Below, piece by piece: positions 57,801 through 64,000 of a stretch of DNA of 64,000 nt. This DNA comes from Pelobates cultripes. Lineage: Eukaryota > Chordata > Amphibia > Anura > Pelobatidae. Under the pieces are notes generated by a model. It saw only the letters and a list, made by a program, of their open reading frames with translations, was not told where the DNA came from and searched no databases. Position 1 is the stretch's first letter. Each line of letters starts with the position of its first letter. The stretch spans positions 16,220,063 to 16,284,062 of the forward strand of contig OW240918.1 in the NCBI GenBank assembly GCA_933207985.1, read 5' to 3'. Position numbers and translations under genes: made by a program.

Positions 57801-60800
57801 CCTCTCTAAGGTATCAATATCCTTCTGAAGATACGGTCTCCAGTACTGTGTACAATACTCCAAGTGAGGTCTCACCAGTGTTCTGTATAATGGCATGAGC
57901 ACTTCCCTCTTTCTACTGCTAATACCTCTCCCTATACAACCAAGCATTCTGCTAGCATTTCCTGCTGCTCTATTACATTGTCTGCCTACCTTTAAGTCAT
58001 CAGAAATAATCACCCCTAAATCCCTTTCCTCATATGTTGAGGTTAGGACTCTATCAAATAGTCTGTACTCTGCCCTTGGGTTTTTACGTCCAAGATGCAT
58101 TATCTTGCACTTATCCACATTAAATGTCAGTTGCCACAATTCTGACCATTTTTCTAGTTTACCTAAATCATTTGCCATTTGGCTTATCCCTCCTGGAACA
58201 TCAACCCTGTTACATATCTTAGTATCATCAGCAAAAAGACATACCTTACCATCAAGACCTTCTGCAATATCACTAATAAAAATATTAAAGCGAATGGGCC
58301 CAAGTACAGATCCCTGATGTACCCCACTGGTGACAAGTCCAAGCTACGAATATATTCCATTAACTACAACCCTCTGTTGCCTGTCACTCAGCCACTGCCT
58401 TACCCATTAGAATTAGTATAATTGCATACTTTTAATGAGTAAAATAAAATAGATGCATGGTGACAACATACGCTCATATATCTCTTTGCTGCGTCTACAT
58501 CCTCCTGCTTGTAGGGGTTTCTTGGTTCTGCCCAGTCAGAGTTAATGGTGATCGATATGATGCCACCATGTTTGGCCCGGTAGGTATCATTGTAGAGATG
58601 CCATGCCTCGGCGTGTGCTTTAATGAGGTTATGTCCCACTTTATAAGGTAATATACCGGGTCTTGATGAAATTCCTTAGTAGAGTGAATAAAAGTAAATT
58701 AATCCTATATAGAAATATATCATACATATACTTGTATTTAGGTTATCAGTCATGAAAATGTACAAACAGTTAAATTATGAAATTGTGGCTAAATAAAACT
58801 TCTTTGGCACAAAGACAAGTGCCGTCTCCAAAAAAAAAAATGACGACCTTATGGGGATGTTCCTAGGCAAATAGTGAGTTTAACATTTACAAAATATTGT
58901 GGAAAAAGTGGGCACGCCATAAATTAAAGTGAATGGTATTAATGTCATGCTACGGACATCTGCACCCTGTCACCTCTCTTAAAAAGTTACGTTTCAGATA
59001 AGTGGTTTCTGTGGCTGATAGGTAATATAGCCCTATCACAGTGAGAGCCAAGACACAAGATCTCTTCAATAAGTTACTTAAAAACATCTTCAATAAACAC
59101 TGAATTATTGTGAACTGAAAACCATGTAAGAAAATTTAGGCAAACATAGCTGGCCTATTTAGCCTAGATTTAGCAACTTGGTTTGAATTCACTACATTTC
59201 ATATTTAAACTACTCTGATTGGTCCAGCGAATGGCTGTACATTCTGTATTTATTATAGTGGAATGAGGGACTTTTGCATTTAATCCCTTTGGTTTTTGGA
59301 ATAAAACATCAGGATACAAATATTCTCTTTTGCATTAACAATGACATTAGAATTTTAATGGTTAAAGAGATCTATTGTTATAATGTTTGTTAATTTGAGG
59401 GAGAATGTGACAAAGGGGGCAACATAAATATTACATTCATATCAACAGAAACCCAGAAACCTATTATAGTCAAAGTTTTCCACTATTTCTGGCATAAAGT
59501 TTAGGGGGTACCAAAACTACAAATGGGTTACTTCCTGTGCTTTAGTGATTAATAATGATCTCTTGTATGTGCTATTGACATGTAATGTATCTAGAGTTTT
59601 AAACCATTAACGTGCTAACGTATTTTTATTTTTTATTTTTTTTTTATAATTCTTTATTTTATTTTTTAGGTACTAGCTTGCATAACAGGCACAATGGCAT
59701 AATAGTGTAGAGTAGTACATCACAGAACATGCCCTTTATGGCAACCGTAGGTATCATATTTCATTTTTATATTTTTTAAAGAAGAAGATGTAGTTTGCAT
59801 AGATGAGATCACGTGTTGTTGATAAACCACATATTATGCATAGTTCATATATGAAAGAGAATAACGAAACAACAACACAAAACAATTGCCATACATTTAA
59901 GAGATAGTCAAGACATATATGTGGAGTTGCAGCCTAAGTAAGTGGTCTAAGTGTGTCTATAGCGAGGTGTCTCCCTTAGGGTTACATAGGAGGCTGTGTG
60001 GGCCAATGCTAGTGCTAGCTGAATATTTAGGTAGTTTGAACTGTAGTCGGTAGGTTGGCTGCCAGGGCCTTACAGGTGACTGAGTCGGTAGTAGTTGGGT
60101 AGTTTAATCGGTAAAAGTTGGGCGGTTACTCAGTGGGTGGGCTGCTGCCACCATGGAGATTAGGTTATTTTTTTAATTATAGGGTACATACTTGCTGGGT
60201 ATAGTTAGAGTGTTTTACAGGTTGTCGCTTTTCAGGAGGAATACCCCTCAGCGACGGGGTGGGGTTGGTTCAACAATTTTGCTTGAAGTAAGGTGCAGGC
60301 CTGGGCCCAAAGAATGAGTGTGGCCAAGTTAGGGCATACCTACAGGCCCTTATAAGGTGCTGTGCATGCAATTAAACATAGCTAGCTGATATATGGTGCC
60401 AAAGAAACTGTTAAAACTAATAACATGATAAACTAACAAAAAATTGGATTATTTGCAAATTAAAACAGCGATTTGAAAGAGGAAGAGTCAAGCCTGGCAC
60501 TGCAGGCTGTCTGGGTTTCCTCAGGTGGTAACCGTATATGTTTCTGCCGCGGGTTACTGGGGGGACAAGCTGAGTTGCTGTGGCAGGATTCCAGGCCTGG
60601 GTTGGGGCCTTGGGTACTATTGGCCCAGTGGTAGTTAGAGAGTCAGGTGGGAGATCCAAGGTGTGTAGGAGCCCCTTGGCGCCTTGTTTATCTTGGATGG
60701 GGTAGATGCTATATTGATGTTGTTTGATCAAAGTGCGGACATGAAGGGCTGGAGTATGCGACGCCATGCCAGTGTGCTCCCAGACAGGTCCACGTAGAAT

Positions 60801-62664
60801 GAGAGTGTCATGATCTCAAATGAGTATGGAGAGTGGTGCCGTACTGCATTCATAACAGCCAGCCTGTCTCTGCTCCTTTGAAATCGGATCAGCAAGTCTC
60901 TAGGCATCGCGGATGGTGCTTTGGCTGGCTTCAGTAAGCGGAACACCCCCTCCATTTCCACTGCCTTTGCCTGTTTGGGTGGCAGGAGTGCCATCAGGAG
61001 TCTTCTCACCAGATGTGGCAGGTCTACATCGGGTACTTCTTTGGGTATTCCCCTTTTTGATGTTTAAACTTCGCCTTTGATCCTCCATTGTAGCGAACCT
61101 TATTTCTGTGTTGTAGCTCACCTACCTCTTGTTGGAGGAGCGCCGTGTGCTGTGCGTTTTGGCAGGTGTCTTGTTCCAGTGTTCCCAGTCGGCCCGCTAG
61201 GCCACGCAGGTCTTGGCGTATTTGGGCCATATCAGTCTGGATTGTGCGCTGGAAACCCGCTAGCAATTCCTTGATGACCGCCATCGTGACCGGGGCTGAG
61301 TCTGATGAGGAAGGAGACCTCCTGGGGGTCGACAGTACAGGTAGCTGTTCCTCCTCTACCCCTATTGAGAAATCCTCCGAGATGCCTGAGCCATTGTCAG
61401 TGAAGGTGGCCATCTTGGTATCCATGGCACTGTTAGCCTGTCGCCAAAGACCTCCTATATTCATGCTCATCCTCGGTTTTTTAGGATTTGGCTTCTTGGT
61501 CTTTTGACCCACGGTGCTATTGCCTGCCTGTGGATCCGTTTCAGGTGCCCGTGGGGATTTGTATAAAATTAGCCGTTTAGTGCAAAGCTGTAACAACACG
61601 TGGACCTTTGGTTTTGCTGCTTGGCTCCGCCCGCAACGTATTTATTTTTTAACTGGAATTACTGAACAATAACCATAATCAAGACTGAGTGATTAATAAT
61701 TAATTTGATTTAATTCACAATTTCCCCTTAAATAATAACAGACTGCTATGTTTTATCCATAGTTAAATAACAAGGTACGTTCATACCTGGGGCTGCTGAG
61801 CCATACCCGTGACCCAGATTGGCAATAATGTATGGTTCATTGAGTGTTATCCAGAACTTCACTTTGTCTCCCAGTCTGTCAAAAAGGAATTCCGAATATT
61901 CCTTAAATCGTTGCACAATAGTTTCATTCTCCCAGCCCCCAACATCTTGCAGAGCTTGCGGAAGATCCCAGTGATAAATTGTAACCTGAAAGAAAAGCAA
62001 CTGTGTCTTCAAACTAATAGAATTAGATTTTAATTTCCTTACTCAAGCTGAATATTTTAGCAAATGTGTTTAAAATTAATTTGAAACCACCATTTTTTAG
62101 GGGGCCCAAACAAGATCTGTCAGTTAGTTTCCAAAAATGTGTTCATGAAATTAGAAACTGGGGTTATTAATTGTTTTTTTTTTTTAAATGTATTTATTGT
62201 AATAAAAATAACATATGCGTGTTACATGTAACATTAGACAGATCTAAATGATCACCTGGGGTATAATTTTGGCAGCCAGTAGTTCATCAATAAGTCGAAT
62301 GTAGTAGTTCAGTCCCCGTTCATTTACGTGGTTTGTTGTACCATCAGGTAGAACTCGTGGCCAAGAGATTGAAAATCGATAATGTGTAACTTTCAGGTAC
62401 TTCAGAAGTTCTATGTCTTCTTTCAGCTTGTTGTAACTGTCACAGGCCACGTCTCCATTTTCATCATTGTTTATTCTGAATGGAGAATGGGCAAACTTAT
62501 CCCAAATGCTCAAACCTTTGCCATCAGCCCTCCAGGAGCCTTCAATCTGTCGAACACAAGCAAAACGTTATATCACTTTTCAAGGGTGTCCTCATACTTT
62601 TCTTAGGTTAAGTTCCTGGAATGATGTAAGAAAAAAAGCTGTAACATAAAAAAAATAAAAATAA

Positions 62665-62713
<49 letters not shown>

Positions 62714-64000
62714 TTTCCCCTTATCTGTGTGAATAGAAATTCACCCCTGGTCAGTGAGCCATAAACCCTACATGCTTGCAGTGGCAAGTACATTTTAGGA
62801 CTGACTAGTAGCACTGGACTTGACATTTAGAGTCCTATAGAGTCTTGTATAATTATTTACATACATATTTTATACTATCCAAACACGCTGTTTGAATTTT
62901 CTATATTCCAATATGATACAGTTAATCTACAAAGTTTTCTAAAATGCACTTTTTATGTAAAATAAAATCGAACAAAACACATTGGAGTGAAAGTGAGCAG
63001 CTTTACATTGAGTGCTTACTCAGTTTACTGGGAAAGAGAGACACCACAATCAAGCGTGACTCTGCCATGATATAAAGGGTGGTTAGGGCTATAGTTATAA
63101 TAGGCTCTGTCTTGATGTCAGTGTGAATTGTTGTAAATTAAGGACTGTATGCCTCCAACACAATCACTTCCCTAGTAAAGAGGAACATCTAGATGACAAT
63201 CCTTAATTATGTAAATTACAATAAATATTTGATTTTGATGAAAAGAAGACAGTACAATACAGGCAGATGTGTTTTGTTCAAGATGGGGCCTCTTGCCTTG
63301 TTAAAGTTACAACGTATCAATAATAGTCCGCATTTGTATTCTACAATGATCCACTTTCCCTCATGACACTACTAAACTTCTTTGATCACTTACACCCTTT
63401 CCTGGACTTCCATCGACGTGGAAACCCAACACATATTAAGAAATGAGTGATTTAATAAAATGTAGGAATGTGGAATATTTCCAATCCCACATCTCACCTG
63501 AAAATATCCATACACTACATGACTTCCACTTTGATGGGTCCCATCATAAGGAGCTGCAAACTTTGCATCATCTTCTTAACTTCAATTTGCGTTAGTTACA
63601 GTGAGGCACACAACGTGATACATTAAACGAATTACTAAACAATGGAATGATATCAAACATATTAAGGTATAGTATATTAAAAGTGTTTTTGTTGGGGGGA
63701 GGGCCGAAATTGAATTTTTTTGTTTTTGAGTTTGTTCCTTTTAACACAAGGCACACGGAAGATAAGCTTAGTGATGTATCAGATGTATTTACCTGATAAG
63801 CTGCAGATGCTACACTCCAGGCAAAATCTGAGCGGAAATGTCCATAGAGAAACTCATCTTCTTTGTCCAATGAAATCCCATTGTTCCGTATAACATCAGC
63901 ATAGTACAGAGCAGAACGTTTAGGGGTTCTTGGCCGATTAGGGTCCTGAAAATTCACATGGTGGAGCCCGAACCGCACTCTATAGCCAACGTTCCATTCA
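48637..64000 (-). CDS. LCT: Gene A: lactase-phlorizin hydrolase paralogue, exons 9-17 (5' part beyond window)
   Basis: Nine exons with consistent phases: from beyond 64000 to 63793, 62546-62256, 61985-61787, 58674-58472, 51538-51429, 51320-51186, 50346-50126, 49933-49697, 48875-48637 (1843 nt visible). They encode the end of GH1 domain III, the whole of domain IV and a C-terminal single membrane span with a short basic cytoplasmic tail. The acid/base Glu (TLNEP, 61836-61838) and nucleophile Glu (VTENG, 50211-50213) are both present, so the lactase-type domain should be active. LPH is anchored in the brush border of enterocytes with its active domains outside. No frame break is seen. The presence of a domain III end rules out the single-domain relative LCTL. 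Confidence 0.93.
48876..49696 (-). other. Gene A intron 16
   Basis: 0.8 kb, AT-rich. No element recognised. Confidence 0.5.
49697..49933 (-). CDS. LCT: Gene A exon 16: end of GH1 domain IV
   Basis: [35 protein letters not shown] and a Cys-containing tail ([14 protein letters not shown]), as at the end of mammalian LPH domain IV. Donor GTGAGT. Confidence 0.95.
50126..50346 (-). CDS. LCT: Gene A exon 15: domain IV nucleophile
   Basis: [20 protein letters not shown] followed by YVTENG. The catalytic nucleophile Glu codon is at 50213-50211. Ends NEALK plus one base before GTAACT. Confidence 0.95.
50347..51185 (-). other. Gene A intron 14
   Basis: 0.8 kb. 50601-50700 begins TTAAAGGAACACTTTAAC, a weak relative of the TTAA-flanked MITE ends. 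Otherwise nothing clear. An open plus-strand frame at 50838-51059 has no family I know. Confidence 0.45.
51186..51320 (-). CDS. LCT: Gene A exon 14
   Basis: [31 protein letters not shown], ending DAD plus AG before GTAAGA. Matches the (N/F)HYTT segment of domain IV. Confidence 0.93.
51429..51538 (-). CDS. LCT: Gene A exon 13
   Basis: [20 protein letters not shown], then [13 protein letters not shown]. Acceptor TTGGGCTTAG, donor GTAAAA, phase 2 out. Confidence 0.92.
52139..52618. mobile_element. piggyBac-type MITE, family A (gene A intron 12)
   Basis: TTAA at 52139-52142 and 52615-52618, inverted ends AGGACCACT / AGTGGTCCT, with the family core and inner hairpins. Opposite orientation to 27106-27577. 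Confidence 0.85.
53348..54449 (+). mobile_element. L2-type LINE, 3' end, nested in the foldback element
   Basis: A nearly intact plus-strand frame (about 53534-54193) encodes the end of an L2-type [59 protein letters not shown] and [14 protein letters not shown]. The 3' end has TGTAAAGCGCTACAGAATC followed by an (AATAAC)n tail, a standard L2/CR1-type terminus. It is inserted antisense to gene A. Confidence 0.82.
54841..54882 (+). ncRNA. Decayed hammerhead-ribozyme-like motif (tentative)
   Basis: TTGAGAAAGCCC AAGGA GGGTGAAACGCGTC resembles a hammerhead core (CUGANGA, short stem II GCCC/GGGU, GAAAC), with two changes in the first core box. Such motifs are known in Penelope-like elements. Activity is doubtful. 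Confidence 0.25.
55422..56046. mobile_element. Unidentified 0.6-kb insertion with 15-bp flanking repeat
   Basis: AGTCATATCACTAAA at 55407-55421 and 56047-56061 flanks it as a target duplication. It also interrupts the foldback arm, which continues beyond it. No recognisable coding sequence; family unknown. Confidence 0.5.
56401..57005. mobile_element. piggyBac-type MITE, family B (gene A intron 12)
   Basis: TTAA at 56401-56404 and 57002-57005, ends AGTAGCACTATAG / CTATAGTGTCCCT. Same right end as 3681-4236. Confidence 0.75.
57340..58392 (-). mobile_element. CR1-type LINE, 5'-truncated
   Basis: Minus-strand RT pieces: [20 protein letters not shown] and FADDTKICN (motifs B and C) near 58330-58210, then a 215-codon open frame (58178-57534) with [57 protein letters not shown] and [20 protein letters not shown]. 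The 3' end is the standard CR1-like ACATAGAAACATAGAATGTG. It lies in gene A intron 12, sense to the gene. Confidence 0.88.
58472..58674 (-). CDS. LCT: Gene A exon 12
   Basis: [40 protein letters not shown], ending RYMS before GTATGT. The WAEP motif is kept here (it is changed in gene B). A CR1 element ends about 80 bp past its donor. Confidence 0.93.
59636..61634 (-). mobile_element. ORF1-only L1-like (HAL1-like) retroelement, second family
   Basis: Target duplication AACGTATTT(TT)ATTTTTT at about 59617-59635 and 61635-61650. On the minus strand: a 191-codon frame (61599-61024) with a basic N-terminus ([12 protein letters not shown]) and coiled coil ([31 protein letters not shown]), then RRM/CTD-like ORF1 sequence ([45 protein letters not shown]) to about 60420, 0.75 kb of 3' region and an A-run. 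No ORF2. It is inserted in gene A intron 11 in the same sense as the gene. Confidence 0.75.
61787..61985 (-). CDS. LCT: Gene A exon 11: domain IV acid/base motif
   Basis: [20 protein letters not shown] ... [19 protein letters not shown]. The catalytic Glu codon is at 61838-61836. Very close to gene B exon 11. Confidence 0.95.
62256..62546 (-). CDS. LCT: Gene A exon 10: GH1 domain IV
   Basis: 97 codons: [48 protein letters not shown]. Acceptor TTCGACAG, donor GTGATC. Same length as gene B exon 10. Confidence 0.94.
62547..63792 (-). other. Gene A intron 9
   Basis: 1.2 kb. Contains an (AT)n(AC)n microsatellite at 62668-62714 and otherwise AT-rich unique sequence. A short frame at 63510-63588 is followed by a GTGAGA, but it does not fit the LPH reading frame and was not called. 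Confidence 0.5.
63793..64000 (-). CDS. LCT: Gene A exon 9 (partial): domain III end, domain IV start
   Basis: [20 protein letters not shown], then [20 protein letters not shown] and [19 protein letters not shown]. Ends AYQ at phase 0 before GTAAAT. The upstream part lies beyond the window. Confidence 0.93.

Noticed and set aside
63510..63588. Possible extra gene A exon with a GTGAGA donor
   Set aside because: Exons 9 and 10 already join in frame (AYQ to IEG) as in the family; the peptide does not fit GH1, and gene B has no counterpart.
13654..64000. One gene split and shuffled by misassembly
   Set aside because: Exons 9-12 are present in both copies with different sequences, so one gene cannot account for both.

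Overview
This window looks like nuclear DNA of a vertebrate, most likely a frog or toad (Anura). The genes are split by introns with normal GT/AG borders. The intergenic and intronic space is full of repeats I associate with anuran genomes: Tx1/L1-like, CR1 and L2 LINEs, TTAA-flanked piggyBac-type MITEs, Tc1 remnants, long foldback repeats and microsatellites. I cannot name the species. There are two 100-N assembly gaps (12667-12766 and 41311-41410).

The only cellular genes I can support are two neighbouring, head-to-tail copies of a lactase-phlorizin hydrolase (LCT) gene, both on the minus strand. Gene A enters from beyond position 64000 and shows its last nine coding exons (numbered 9-17 by matching gene B and the mammalian exon plan). 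These cover the end of GH1 domain III, all of GH1 domain IV with both catalytic glutamates, and the C-terminal membrane anchor; the stop codon ends at 48637. About 15.6 kb further along the minus strand, gene B starts at 33054 with a signal peptide. Its coding exons 1-12 run to 13654: the fragmentary domain I, domain II, domain III in one 1554-bp exon, and the first half of domain IV. The expected exons 13-17 are not visible in the remaining 13.6 kb and may lie left of position 1 or in the 12.7-kb gap.

The two copies are clearly paralogous (about 70-90 % protein identity over the four shared exons). In gene B, domain II lacks the nucleophile (Glu to Gly), as in mammalian lactase. Domain III lacks the acid/base glutamate (TFHQP instead of TFNEP), a state otherwise typical of plant myrosinases. 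On paper gene B could be catalytically complete only in domain IV, whose second half is not seen.

Layout: 1-8590 is an old L1-like LINE (minus) broken by two MITEs and by a well-preserved LTR retroelement with a single repeat-rich ORF (4320-8527). 8590-13650 holds a MITE, a TG-rich microsatellite, gap 1 and a LINE fragment. 13654-33054 is gene B. 33055-48636 is intergenic, with an L1 tail, a Tc1 fossil, a foldback repeat family, a 2.3-kb 22-bp minisatellite beside gap 2, palindromes, and a 1.6-kb ORF1-only LINE with a perfect 15-bp target duplication. 48637-64000 is gene A, whose introns carry a second ORF1-only LINE, a CR1, an L2 nested in a foldback element, and MITEs.

All exon borders were found by eye from reading frame, splice signals and similarity to the LCT family as I know it. 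No alignment or database search was run.
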